Assembly (NCBI GenBank): GCA_964640325.1
Contig: CAZXID010000008.1
Location: 1 to 64,000, forward strand
Source of the DNA: DAOQAU01 sp964640325
Lineage (GTDB): Bacteria; Cyanobacteriota; Vampirovibrionia; Gastranaerophilales; Gastranaerophilaceae
Direction of reading: 5' to 3'
Length of the DNA: 64,000 nucleotides
Both the position numbers and the translations under genes were made by a program. The notes beneath the pieces were generated by a model, which was given only the letters and a program-made list of their open reading frames with translations, was not told where the DNA came from and made no database searches. Positions 16,599 through 24,575 of the stretch are shown piece after piece. Positions within the stretch are counted from its first letter, which is position 1. Every line of letters begins with the position of its first letter.

Positions 16599-17489
16599 AG
16601 AGAAAATATCTTTTTTAATCTGTTCTTTTAATTCATCAAGTGAAGCAAATTTTTTTTCGCCACGAATTTTTTTCAAGAAATATACCCGCAATTTTTCACC
16701 GTAAATATCTTTGTCAAAATCAAGGATATGAACTTCCAATACAGGGTGAATAGTATTATCAACAGTAGGTCTCAATCCAAAATTAGCAATCGCCTTATAA
16801 ATTTTAGTCCCATACCGGACCCTAACGGCATAGACGCCAAACGCAGGTTCTAACATATCTTTTGGATAAACCAAATTCGCGGTTTTAAATCCGATGGTGC
16901 TACCAATCTGACGACCTTTGATAACTGTTTCTTCAATAGAATACTCAAATCCAAGCATTGAATTAACAAGCTCGATGTTGCCAATAGCTATGTTTTCTCT
17001 GATTCTTGTACTGCTGATAACCTCGTTATTAAAAAGTACAGGCGAAACTTCAAAATATTTATAGTTAAATTGCTCTTGCATTTTGACAAGAAATTTAACA
17101 TTTCCTGATTTTTCTGCCCCGAAATAGTGGTTAAAGCCGGTAGAAATAGCACTTGGCCCAAAATGTTTTATTATAACCTCATTCAAATAATCAGAAGCGC
17201 TCATAAGAGCTAAATGCTCATCAAAATCAAGACAATAGACATAATCAACACCCAGCTTTTCAAAAAGCAAAAATTTGTCTGATATTTTTGTAATGTATTT
17301 TGGCTTGATGTGGTTAAAAAAGCAGCAAGGATGATTTTTAAAAGTAATTATAGCAGATTTTTTGCCATTTTCCTTGGCATAAGAAACGGCACTATTGATT
17401 ACAGCCTGATGTCCGAGGTGAACCCCGTCAAAAAAGCCAAAAGCTAGCGACAATCCCTTGTTTTCATTTAATTCATTAAATATTTGCAT
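16590..17489 (-). CDS. ribF: bifunctional riboflavin kinase/FAD synthetase
   Basis: The 299-residue enzyme makes FMN and then FAD. The N-terminal FAD synthetase domain has GFFDGVHLGHQAV (about 17-29) and STRIRENIAIGNI; the C-terminal riboflavin kinase domain has GRQIGSTIGFKTANL and a GVYAVRV strand. It follows aspS by 2 nt on the minus strand and probably shares its transcript. Confidence 0.95.
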   Translation of the reverse strand: MQIFNELNENKGLSLAFGFFDGVHLGHQAVINSAVSYAKENGKKSAIITFKNHPCCFFNHIKPKYITKISDKFLLFEKLGVDYVYCLDFDEHLALMSASDYLNEVIIKHFGPSAISTGFNHYFGAEKSGNVKFLVKMQEQFNYKYFEVSPVLFNNEVISSTRIRENIAIGNIELVNSMLGFEYSIEETVIKGRQIGSTIGFKTANLVYPKDMLEPAFGVYAVRVRYGTKIYKAIANFGLRPTVDNTIHPVLEVHILDFDKDIYGEKLRVYFLKKIRGEKKFASLDELKEQIKKDIFSLD

Positions 17490-17491
17490 TT

Positions 17492-19264
17492 TTAATGTTT
17501 AACAACCGTACTTTTTAAATGCAGTTCACGCAATTGCAACAAAGAAGCCTCTGTCGGAGCATCCGTCATAAGACATTTTGCGGTAGAGTTTTTAGGAAAT
17601 GCAATTACATCACGTATCGAAGTTGTTCCCGCAAGAAGTGCGACAAGCCTATCCAATCCAATTGCAAGACCGGCATGAGGCGGTGTCCCATATTTGAACG
17701 CATTTACCATAAAGCTGAATTTTTGTTTAACTTCTTCTTCAGTAAAGCCCAAAGCCTTAAATACTCTCTCCTGTAATTCGCCCGAGTGGATTCTAACGCT
17801 TCCGCCGCCGAGTTCCGTTCCGTTATAAACTATGTCATAAGCAATTGAACGGCAGTTTGCAGGATCCGATTCCATTTTATCAATATCTTCAGGATTCGGT
17901 GCCGTAAACGGATGGTGAACAGACATATATCTTTCGTGTTCTTCGGAGTATTCAAACATAGGAAAATCAACAACCCAAAGCAAATTATGCTTGTTATCAT
18001 CAATCATTTCAAGTTTTTTACCAAAGTATAATCTAAACCTTCCGAGAACATCAAAAACAATTTTGGGTTTGTCTGCTACAAAGAAAACAATATCGCCTCT
18101 TTGCGCGTCTGCTCTTTTTTGAATGTCTGCAATCTGGTCTTCGGTTAAAAACTTGAATACAGGCGATTTGACTTCTCCATCTTCCATATAAGTTACCCAG
18201 GCAAGCCCTTTTGCGCCAAATGAAATCGCAAGGTTTCTGACATCGTCCATATCTTTTCTTGAATAATTTGCAATTCCGGGGATTTTTATAGCACGAACGG
18301 TTCCGCCGTTTGAAATAACACCCTTGAACGCTTCAAAGGTAGAAGCCTCCATAATATCTGTTACATCAAAAAGCTCCAATCCAAATCGCGTATCAGGTCT
18401 GTCCGAACCGAAACGTTCGACTGCCTCTTTATAAGTCATCTGAATAAAAGGCGGCTTAATTTCAACGCCTGCCGCTTTAAATGACTCAACCAAAATTCCT
18501 TCTACAACGTTAATTATGTCCTGTTGTTCTACAAAAGACATTTCTAAGTCAATTTGGGTAAATTCAGGCTGTCTGTCAGCTCGCAAATCTTCATCTCTGA
18601 AACATTTTGCAATTTGATAATACTTTTCAACCCCGCCCACCATCAAAAGTTGTTTAAAAATTTGAGGCGACTGCGGAAGCGCATAAAACTTGCCCTCATG
18701 CACCCTTGACGGTACCAAGTAATCTCTCGCCCCTTCGGGTGTTGTGTTAATCAAAATCGGAGTTTCTATTTCAAGAAAATCTTGTTCGTTCAAATAATTT
18801 CTTGTAGCGGTAACAATTTTATGGCGCAAAATCAAATTATTAAGCGTCTGTTCACGTCTTATATCAAGATAACGGTATTTAAGCCTTACATCTTCCGATA
18901 CGTTATCATCATCAAGCATAAAAGGCAAAACTTTTGCCTCAGAGAGTACCTCAACAAATGTCGGATACATCTCAACTTGACCTGTTGCGTATTTTTCGTT
19001 GTAAGTTTCTTCAGGTCGTCTTGAAATTTTACCTTTAACAGTCAAAACTGTTTCTGTTTTTAAATGTTCAAAAACTTTGTGCACCTGCGGATTAACCTGA
19101 GGATCTGCAACCACTTGAAAAAAGCCGCTTCTGTCTCTCAATTCGACAAAAATAATCCCGCCCAAATCTCTTATACAAGCAGCCCAGCCTGATAAAGTAA
19201 TTTCTTGGTCAAGATTTTTTAAATTCAAGTCCCCGCAATTTTTAGTTTTAAATTTTGTAATCAT
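17492..19264 (-). CDS. aspS: aspartyl-tRNA synthetase
   Basis: The 590-residue class II synthetase has an N-terminal OB-fold anticodon-binding domain (about 15-100), the catalytic motifs FRDEDLRADRQPEFTQID (motif 2) and GLAIGLDRLVALLAG (motif 3), and the bacterial GAD insertion domain in between. I chose the ATG at 19264, which gives the usual start MITKFKTKNCGDLNL with AGAAAGAG upstream. A longer frame to 19294 adds 10 basic residues. Whether it also charges tRNA-Asn cannot be judged without the other aminoacylation genes. Confidence 0.95.
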   Translation of the reverse strand: MITKFKTKNCGDLNLKNLDQEITLSGWAACIRDLGGIIFVELRDRSGFFQVVADPQVNPQVHKVFEHLKTETVLTVKGKISRRPEETYNEKYATGQVEMYPTFVEVLSEAKVLPFMLDDDNVSEDVRLKYRYLDIRREQTLNNLILRHKIVTATRNYLNEQDFLEIETPILINTTPEGARDYLVPSRVHEGKFYALPQSPQIFKQLLMVGGVEKYYQIAKCFRDEDLRADRQPEFTQIDLEMSFVEQQDIINVVEGILVESFKAAGVEIKPPFIQMTYKEAVERFGSDRPDTRFGLELFDVTDIMEASTFEAFKGVISNGGTVRAIKIPGIANYSRKDMDDVRNLAISFGAKGLAWVTYMEDGEVKSPVFKFLTEDQIADIQKRADAQRGDIVFFVADKPKIVFDVLGRFRLYFGKKLEMIDDNKHNLLWVVDFPMFEYSEEHERYMSVHHPFTAPNPEDIDKMESDPANCRSIAYDIVYNGTELGGGSVRIHSGELQERVFKALGFTEEEVKQKFSFMVNAFKYGTPPHAGLAIGLDRLVALLAGTTSIRDVIAFPKNSTAKCLMTDAPTEASLLQLRELHLKSTVVKH

Positions 19265-19336
19265 TTTTCTCTTTCTAACCTGTATCCGTGCCATATAAGT
19301 TTATCAAAAACAAAAAAAAATGTGAAGAATACTGAT

Positions 19337-20191
19337 TTACTTTGAAATATTCATTAAAATAGTATCGGTAGCTTCAATCCGGGCAAGGGATTTTTCGTAA
19401 AATTTATTTAAAAATCCGATATTCAAATACCACATTTTTTTATGGCCGCCGGGCTTTTTAAAAATCTGCCACCCCAAATGGTTTGCAAAACCGTATCTTT
19501 GAACGTGTTTTATATAATTAATCTTAAATCCGGCTTTTTGTGCAAGATTCATAAGATTTTTAGCGTTAAATAAAAATAAATGACAACTCCAATAAGTAAA
19601 ATTCATAAACGCATTGTTTTTATAAACAGTTAATAAAGCATCGTTTGAATTTGGGACTTCAATGATAATCTTGCCGCCCTCATTGAGTTTTTCCGACAAT
19701 TTTTCAAGCAAAACAATCGGGTTTTTAATATGCTCAAGTACGTGAAAAACGGTAATATAATCGAATTTTTCTTCTATTTGATTAATATTTTCATAAACTT
19801 TAAGCCCTTTAGAGTTATAATACTCTTGCATGGATTTTTGCAATTCAACACCGACAACCTTTTGGGCGGATTTTTTAGCGAAGCTCAAAAATCCGCCGTT
19901 TCCACAACCAAAATCCAAAACTTTTTTCCCTTTAATCTCGTTTTTCAAAAGGCGAAAACGCCTTTTATCATCGTCTTTTGTGGCATTAAGCCAATACTTA
20001 ATATTAACCTGTCCACCGTGCATTCCGTCATTTTCATAAAATTTTTCATTTATATGGTCAAACGAAGAAAGCACAACAAGTGAACAATTTTTACATTCAA
20101 GCACCTTTAAGTCAGAATTATCCCTGACATTTCCTTCACGCTTTTCAAAATCTTTATTTCCGCATAAATAACAAACTTTTTCTTCAATCAT
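19337..20191 (-). CDS. class I SAM methyltransferase with Cys4 N-terminus
   Basis: The 284-residue protein has two N-terminal CxxC pairs (CYLCGN and CKNCSLVV, likely zinc) followed by a Rossmann-fold methyltransferase: VLDFGCGNGGFL (motif I, about 91-102), VVGVELQ, and FDYITVFHVLEHIKNP. This architecture is common in C- or O-methyltransferases for sugars or lipids. The substrate is unknown and no sugar genes are adjacent. It has a textbook promoter with no leader, and its promoter faces that of tsaE. Confidence 0.85.
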   Translation of the reverse strand: MIEEKVCYLCGNKDFEKREGNVRDNSDLKVLECKNCSLVVLSSFDHINEKFYENDGMHGGQVNIKYWLNATKDDDKRRFRLLKNEIKGKKVLDFGCGNGGFLSFAKKSAQKVVGVELQKSMQEYYNSKGLKVYENINQIEEKFDYITVFHVLEHIKNPIVLLEKLSEKLNEGGKIIIEVPNSNDALLTVYKNNAFMNFTYWSCHLFLFNAKNLMNLAQKAGFKINYIKHVQRYGFANHLGWQIFKKPGGHKKMWYLNIGFLNKFYEKSLARIEATDTILMNISK

Positions 20192-20197
20192 AACAGT

Positions 20198-20226
20198 ATT
20201 TTAAAGCAAAGAAAAGCGGATTTCAA
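20198..20226 (-). promoter_or_regulatory. promoter of the methyltransferase gene, leaderless
   Basis: On the minus strand TTGAAA (20226-20221), a 17-nt spacer, and TAAAAT (20203-20198) are followed by exactly 6 nt and then the ATG at 20191. There is no ribosome site. The predicted start of transcription is at the start codon. Confidence 0.75.
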
Positions 20227-20241
20227 CCTGGATTGTCTTCA

Positions 20242-20250
20242 TGCTATTAT
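20242..20250 (+). promoter_or_regulatory. extended -10 box of tsaE, leaderless
   Basis: ATGCTATTAT provides a TGn-extended -10 box (TATTAT at 20245-20250) that ends 7 nt before the tsaE ATG. The -35 region overlaps that of the divergent methyltransferase promoter, so the two genes may compete for polymerase. Confidence 0.55.
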
Positions 20251-20257
20251 TAATATT

Positions 20258-20716
20258 ATGCAAAAAGTATGTAAATCACTGAATGACACAGAAAAATTAG
20301 CCCGAAAGTTTGCGCTTGCGGTTAAAGACAAAGGGGCTTTTATAAGCCTTTACGGTCAAATCGGAGCAGGCAAAACCGCTTTTGTAAAGCTTGTGGCAAA
20401 AGCTTTAAATGTTAAAGAAAGAGTGACCAGTCCAAGTTTTGTAATTTTAAACGAATATAAAAGCGGAGAACTCCCGATTTATCATTTCGACTTGTACAGA
20501 CTTGAAAACGAAGGCGTAAAAACCATTTTGGATGAGTTACGAGAATATTCCGAGGGGAAAATTTTGACTTTTGTCGAATGGGCAGAATTCTCTCGAGATG
20601 AAATCCCCTTTAATCATATAAAAATTAACGTTGAATACTTGCAAGATGATTCAAGAAAATATTCTTTTGAAGCTTTCGGGCACGAAAACATTAAAATTAT
20701 TGAGGGTTTAAAATGA
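20258..20716 (+). CDS. tsaE: tRNA t6A biosynthesis ATPase TsaE
   Basis: The 152-residue P-loop protein has GQIGAGKTAFVKLVAKAL (Walker A), TSPSFVILNEY, HFDLYRLENE and a C-terminal FVEWAEF. TsaE works with TsaB and TsaD to attach threonylcarbamoyl to A37 of tRNA. Its stop overlaps the tsaB ATG (ATGA), so the two are coupled. The mRNA is predicted leaderless. Confidence 0.95.
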   Translation: MQKVCKSLNDTEKLARKFALAVKDKGAFISLYGQIGAGKTAFVKLVAKALNVKERVTSPSFVILNEYKSGELPIYHFDLYRLENEGVKTILDELREYSEGKILTFVEWAEFSRDEIPFNHIKINVEYLQDDSRKYSFEAFGHENIKIIEGLK

Positions 20717-21903
20717 ATATACTGGCTTTTGACACATGTCTAGACAAAATGTATATCGGGGGAAGTGTTGAGAATAAAATTATTCCCTCAAAAATTGTTG
20801 AAACAACCAAAGAGCATTACCATTCAGCGTTTTTAATCTCGACAATCAAAGAATTTTTGAAAGAAAACGGACTAAAGCCCAATGATGTTGATGTTGTTGC
20901 AACGAATATCGGACCGGGAAGCTTTACGGGGATAAGAGCATGCACAACTGTTGCAAGAATTTTTGCGCAACAGTTAAACAAAAAAGCAGTGGGTATTTCA
21001 TCGCTTGAGATTTTATCCAGAATAAATAATCAACCCTCGCGCCTTGGGGGTAAATGTGATTCGAATTCATATCAATTCATTAAACCCTCGCCCTTTGAGG
21101 ATGAATGTTACTTAAATTCATGTCAACTCATGCCCCCTCGCCCCTTGCGGGAGAGGGCTGGGGTGAGGGGTACCGTAAGCGAAAATTCGGGTGAGGGGTA
21201 CAAAACAGTACATAGAAACTATGCTCCTTATATCAAAGAATTTGCACGAAAAATGAGAAAAGAGGCAACGCCACAAGAAATAAAGTTATGGTCGATTTTA
21301 AGAAATAATAAACTTGGTTTTAAGTTCAGAAGACAATTTTCTATTAATAATAAATATATTGCGGATTTTGTTTGTTTAGAAAAACGAATGATTATTGAAA
21401 TTGACGGTGGACAACATAATGGCTCATTTTCTGACATTGAAAGAACATTTTATTTAAAAAACGAAGATTTCAGAGTAATAAGATTTTGGAATAATGAAAT
21501 CAATGAAAACATTGAAGGCTGTTTTGAATTCTTACATAATGAACTTAATACCCCTCACCCCCTACCCCTCTCCCGCAAGGGGCGAGGGGAGCTGACCCTA
21601 GTCGCCCTTGATGCCAGAAAAGAAACGGCTTATGTTGCAATATATGAAAATGAAAAAGAAATTTTAGCGCCTCAAGCTATTTTACTTGAAGATTTAAAAG
21701 AAATGATAAAAAATGATGATTATTTTGTAATTACCGACGACAAATTAGTTGATACATTGGGGGGGATTTCGTATCAACAACAAGATTATGATTTAGGTAG
21801 ATTTTTAACAGAAATTGTGCAGGAGAAATTAAATACGGGCTTTGATACCGATTGGCAAAAACTTTTGCCGCTTTATATCCAACCCCCTGCGGTGCATAAA
21901 TAA
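20713..21903 (+). CDS. tsaB: TsaB interrupted in frame by a DUF559 nuclease domain
   Basis: TsaB is the partner of TsaD in t6A synthesis and is normally about 220-235 residues; this frame encodes 396. Residues 1-107 are TsaB (GPGSFTGIR signature at 67-75, ending GISSLEILSRINNQ) and TsaB resumes near residue 296 (LVALDARKETAYVAIY) to the end, about 210 residues of normal TsaB in total. Between them lie about 187 foreign residues: two 17-residue repeats, then a DUF559 domain (about 170-278) with RKEATPQEIKLWSILRNN, FRRQFSI, DFVCLEKRMIIEIDGGQH (Vsr-like catalytic Asp/Glu) and RVIRFWNNEI. The insert is not an intein: no Cys/Ser at the first position and no terminal His-Asn. The junction is a loop between a helix and a strand, so TsaB could still fold. 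Confidence 0.9.
   Translation: MNILAFDTCLDKMYIGGSVENKIIPSKIVETTKEHYHSAFLISTIKEFLKENGLKPNDVDVVATNIGPGSFTGIRACTTVARIFAQQLNKKAVGISSLEILSRINNQPSRLGGKCDSNSYQFIKPSPFEDECYLNSCQLMPPRPLRERAGVRGTVSENSGEGYKTVHRNYAPYIKEFARKMRKEATPQEIKLWSILRNNKLGFKFRRQFSINNKYIADFVCLEKRMIIEIDGGQHNGSFSDIERTFYLKNEDFRVIRFWNNEINENIEGCFEFLHNELNTPHPLPLSRKGRGELTLVALDARKETAYVAIYENEKEILAPQAILLEDLKEMIKNDDYFVITDDKLVDTLGGISYQQQDYDLGRFLTEIVQEKLNTGFDTDWQKLLPLYIQPPAVHK
21034..21134 (+). repeat. two tandem ~50-bp units, family A
   Basis: Units at 21034-21084 and 21085-21134 each start CCCTCGC and carry an AT-rich tail with AATTCAT and TCAA. In protein they read as two 17-residue repeats starting PSRLGG and PSPFED. They are diverged, so they are older than the sharper arms to their right. 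Confidence 0.75.
21135..21172 (+). repeat. left inverted-repeat arm, family A
   Basis: Starts CCCTCGCCCCTTGCGGGAGA and ends GGGTGAGGGGTA. It is the inverted partner of 21549-21588. A shorter echo, GGGTGAGGGGTAC, occurs again at about 21188-21200. Confidence 0.85.
21549..21588 (-). repeat. right inverted-repeat arm, family A
   Basis: Starts TACCCCTCACCCCC and ends GCAAGGGGCGAGGG. As the reverse complement it matches the left arm at 21135-21172 with a few differences, and it abuts the point where TsaB sequence resumes. Confidence 0.85.
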
Positions 21904-22315
21904 AATCGGCTGAATGGCTAAAAGGTTTTTGAAAAATATATCACACCAAAGTATAGTATTAAAAAGTAAAACAGTTGAAAATAATTTTCATATGTAACAA
22001 AAAATTAACATTTTTATAAAAAGCTAAAGTTTTTTATAAAACCAACCGACTGATAAAGAACATTGTATTTCCCCCGAAAATGTTTTCAGAAAGGATGGAG
22101 TGTCAAGCCATTCACTATTTCAAGACAAAAGAGCAAAGAATAATATTAAGGTAATCAACCTTCAAATGGGCTCGTTTTTGTTTAAAGAATATTTTTTAAG
22201 TTAACTGTAAAGAAAGTATATACTGCTTTCAATATTGACTCCCATCGACTAAAACGGTTATAATGCAATAATAATGTGTTTAGAAAAAAATTTAGAATTA
22301 AGAAAGGAGTTTTTT
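21904..22315. other. 412-bp intergenic region with a strong promoter
   Basis: No coding frame of useful length is seen. It is mostly A/T, with a small hairpin AAGGT/ACCTT near 22148-22162 and a GAAAG/CTTTC hairpin near 22211-22229. The strong promoter at 22235-22264 serves the downstream gene. A small RNA in the 22050-22200 part (less AT-rich, T-run near 22180) is possible but I cannot support one. Confidence 0.4.
22235..22264 (+). promoter_or_regulatory. promoter of the first FTARVN gene
   Basis: TTGACT (22235-22240), an 18-nt spacer and TATAAT (22259-22264) match a consensus housekeeping promoter. The expected start of transcription is near 22271, giving a 45-nt leader with AAAGGAG before the ATG. 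Confidence 0.8.
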
Positions 22316-22996
22316 ATGACAGAAATCAGAAATTTTACCGCTAGAGTTAATCCTGATACTCAAGGATCAAAGAAAAAAGAGGAAGCTAAAAAAGAAGAAA
22401 CCGCTCCTCAATTAACGCCTGAAAGAGCAAAAGTTGACCCGAGTGAAGTTGAAAAATTCATGAACGCACAAGCAGCAGCAATGGGAACAGTTGTTAAACC
22501 ACCATCTGGCGGAGACACTAGCGAGATTAAATTATCAATAGTCCCAGGTTTAACACCCGAACAAATTAAAGAACTAAAGGATATTCTTGGAAAGTTATTC
22601 CCTTTCTTAGCAAAAGATGATTCACCTATTACTCAAGAAGAATTAGAAAGACTAATAGAAAAATATCTGGAAAAAGGAGCGCCAATAGACTCGGGAGATC
22701 TCGCTTCTTTTAATGAGAAAATTGATACAGTTCCAGAAGTTAAGGGTGGCAAATGGGAAGCGATAAGAAAATGGCTTAGAAATACTGGCAGAATAATAGT
22801 ATTATCACATAACAACGAAAATAAACCGACAAAACCATCCGCTCAAGACATGGAATATTTTGCAATGGGTCGTAAAATAGCACAAGGTGGAGAGATTCCT
22901 GAAGATAATAATGGTGAGATCCCTTCAAGAATGATTCTCGCTGGCTTTATTTATGAACTTTATAGATTCATGGTTCATGAACGGGCAATGGCCTAA
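22316..22996 (+). CDS. orphan protein with FTARVN N-terminus, paralog 1
   Basis: The 226-residue soluble protein starts MTEIRNFTARVN at an ATG with AAAGGAG upstream; an earlier ATG at 22274 has no ribosome site. A Lys/Glu-rich linker follows (about 16-34), then helical segments with EVEKFMNAQAAAMG and a C-terminal WEAIRKWLRNTGR. The next gene encodes a paralog sharing the N-terminus, linker type and segment order, with low identity elsewhere. Neither has a signal peptide or membrane segment. Family and function are unknown to me. Confidence 0.8.
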   Translation: MTEIRNFTARVNPDTQGSKKKEEAKKEETAPQLTPERAKVDPSEVEKFMNAQAAAMGTVVKPPSGGDTSEIKLSIVPGLTPEQIKELKDILGKLFPFLAKDDSPITQEELERLIEKYLEKGAPIDSGDLASFNEKIDTVPEVKGGKWEAIRKWLRNTGRIIVLSHNNENKPTKPSAQDMEYFAMGRKIAQGGEIPEDNNGEIPSRMILAGFIYELYRFMVHERAMA

Positions 22997-23045
22997 AAAG
23001 TATTACAAAATGTACTAAAATATAAACCTAAGAAAGGAATTTTTT

Positions 23046-23666
23046 ATGAACGAGATTAGACAAACTTTTACCGCAAGGGTTAATAATGAACCTAAAGAAG
23101 GCTCAAAGAAACCTGCGGAAGAAAAAAAAGAAGAAACTGCTAAGCCTGTAGTTGCTGAATCCAAAGAAGTTAGTAAAGAAACAATGGACTCTTATTTTAA
23201 ATCTTTGGCAGCTGTTGGTCAAGCAAATGTAAAACCGTCCGGTAAAAAAAATGAGTTTATAAATATTTTATTAGAAATTTTTAAAAATTTGAATATCAAA
23301 CTAAGTCAAGCAGATATAGATTCAATAATGGCAGAAATTGATGCCGATCCTGAAAAGGCGAGAGAAAATTTTATTGCAGGGATCAATTCTGCTTTACAAG
23401 ATACTCAATCAATTGAAAAACCAAAAGAAGATGAAAGTAAAGTTGGACTATGGGGTTTATTTAATGCTGGAAGAGATATGGCTAAAGCAACAATAAGATT
23501 TTTATTTGACGAAAATTGGAGAGGTGCAATGCCTAAAAATTTAGAAGAGCTTTTAAATTTTGAAATGCCATCGAATGATGATAAAGCCGGGCACCTTGAT
23601 CCTGGAAAATTCTGGCAAGAGATGAAAGCAGCAATTAAAAAAGCTTTGGAAGCATGTATTCCTTAG
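23046..23666 (+). CDS. orphan protein with FTARVN N-terminus, paralog 2
   Basis: The 206-residue protein starts MNEIRQTFTARVN with AAAGGAA upstream, then a Lys/Glu linker and helical regions with EVSKETMDSYFKSLAAVGQ, mirroring the upstream gene. It lies 49 nt after that gene and is probably cotranscribed, ending at a strong terminator. The shared N-terminus suggests a common targeting or docking role. The tandem pair probably arose by duplication followed by fast divergence. Confidence 0.8.
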   Translation: MNEIRQTFTARVNNEPKEGSKKPAEEKKEETAKPVVAESKEVSKETMDSYFKSLAAVGQANVKPSGKKNEFINILLEIFKNLNIKLSQADIDSIMAEIDADPEKARENFIAGINSALQDTQSIEKPKEDESKVGLWGLFNAGRDMAKATIRFLFDENWRGAMPKNLEELLNFEMPSNDDKAGHLDPGKFWQEMKAAIKKALEACIP

Positions 23667-23682
23667 TGATTCCAAAATAAAT

Positions 23683-23732
23683 GAAAGTTAATCAGGGAAA
23701 CTGTCAGTATACAGTTTCCCTGATTAACTTTC
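23683..23732. terminator. terminator between convergent genes
   Basis: A perfect 22-bp stem (23683-23704 with 23711-23732) encloses a 6-nt loop. It lies between the ends of two convergent genes and can serve both. Confidence 0.85.
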
Positions 23733-23748
23733 TAAAGAAAAGTTTATT

Positions 23749-24330
23749 CTAACCAAAGAAAGCCCCAGCAATTTTTAAAACTATATTGCTAGTGGCAGTA
23801 CGAGTTAAACCACCTATTGTGAAAGCACTTAAAAAAGCCGCTCCTTTGCCTATTTGCTGATAGGCTTTTTTAGCTTCTTCATTTGTTTTGCAAGATTTCA
23901 ATTTATGTGAATAATAAACTATATGAGCTAAAGAAACAGCGCCGCCAACTAAATTCATACCTAAATGAACGGCGGGGAAAAATGAAGCAAGTCCTTGAGC
24001 TACAGCCAATCCCCCAAGCATTTTCTTTTCTTCAACGGCTCCTTTTAAAAAGCATTCCATTTTTTCAGAATTATTTAATTTATAACCTTTTTTCATGGGC
24101 ACAGATGCAAAAGGATTTTCTGCTTTCTTTGCTTTTTTCTTTGTATGTGTTTGGACATTCGTTGTAGCCAACGGCATTGTCGCTGCAACTGTTGCCCTTT
24201 GAGTGTTTGAACTAACAAGTGGCAATGGCGCAGTGTTTGTTCTGTTTACATTTACTCTTTGTCTTTCGTCTCTTTGATTGTTTACAGAACTTCTCTTTGG
24301 TGCAAACAATGCCAATAAATTAATCCCCAT
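23749..24330 (-). CDS. orphan membrane protein
   Basis: The 193-residue protein starts MGINLLALFAPKRSSVNNQ with AGGAGG upstream. Residues about 15-75 are Asn/Thr/Arg-rich and likely disordered. Two hydrophobic regions (about 103-137 and 163-192) suggest a membrane-embedded C-terminal half, separated by a Lys-rich loop KSCKTNEEAKKAYQQI. I recognise no family. It converges on the FTARVN pair. Confidence 0.75.
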   Translation of the reverse strand: MGINLLALFAPKRSSVNNQRDERQRVNVNRTNTAPLPLVSSNTQRATVAATMPLATTNVQTHTKKKAKKAENPFASVPMKKGYKLNNSEKMECFLKGAVEEKKMLGGLAVAQGLASFFPAVHLGMNLVGGAVSLAHIVYYSHKLKSCKTNEEAKKAYQQIGKGAAFLSAFTIGGLTRTATSNIVLKIAGAFFG

Positions 24331-24560
24331 TATAAATCCTCCTTTAATTAATATATCCCCTAATAAATAATTATCCCCGTTAAATTACCTATCTTTATAA
24401 AAAAAATCACAAGGCAAAAATTGCCTTAATAAAAAAAGATGTTAAGAAATATTAACAAAATTACTTGAAATATTTGCCTCAAAATATTCAAAAATAAAGA
24501 TGTAAAAAGAACTCAAATAATAAAAAAAATCTTAATAAATCCTGTTGTTTTTTAAAGCTC
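24331..24560. other. AT-rich intergenic region
   Basis: Between the divergent orphan membrane gene and the histidine kinase I see no reading frame. A short inverted stretch (AAGGCAA...TTGCCTT, about 24410-24427) is present. The kinase promoter is at its right end. Confidence 0.4.
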
Positions 24561-24569
24561 TGTTATAAT
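24561..24569 (+). promoter_or_regulatory. extended -10 box of histidine kinase gene, leaderless
   Basis: TGTTATAAT is a TGn-extended consensus -10 box. It ends 6 nt before the ATG at 24576 and no ribosome site is present, so the mRNA should start at the ATG. Confidence 0.7.
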
Positions 24570-24575
24570 AAATTT

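Larger units (their letters stand above)
21034..21594 (+). mobile_element. DUF559-encoding insertion in tsaB with inverted-repeat flanks
   Basis: About 561 bp (187 codons) interrupts tsaB without breaking the frame. Order: two imperfect 51/50-bp units beginning CCCTCG (21034, 21085), a longer copy (21135-21172), the DUF559 coding part (21220-21546), then an inverted copy (21549-21588). The 21135-21172 arm and the reverse complement of 21549-21588 agree over nearly their whole length, sharing CCCTCGCCCCTTGCGGGAGA and GGTGAGGGGTA. The repeat family also occurs outside tsaB without a nuclease. I infer that the nuclease helped the repeat move or spread here, but no target-site duplication was confirmed. 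Confidence 0.7.

Noticed and set aside
21034..21172. Tandem CCCTCG units as a CRISPR array
   Set aside because: Only two to three imperfect units, with related spacers that are part of the repeat and an open protein frame throughout.
21034..21594. The tsaB insert as an intein
   Set aside because: The first inserted residue is Pro, there is no Cys/Ser at the splice start, and the end lacks His-Asn plus Cys/Ser/Thr. DUF559 is also not a LAGLIDADG or HNH intein nuclease.
21904..22315. A tRNA or 6S-type RNA in the gap after tsaB
   Set aside because: No cloverleaf or T-loop pattern, and no long closing stem could be built by eye; only small hairpins are seen.
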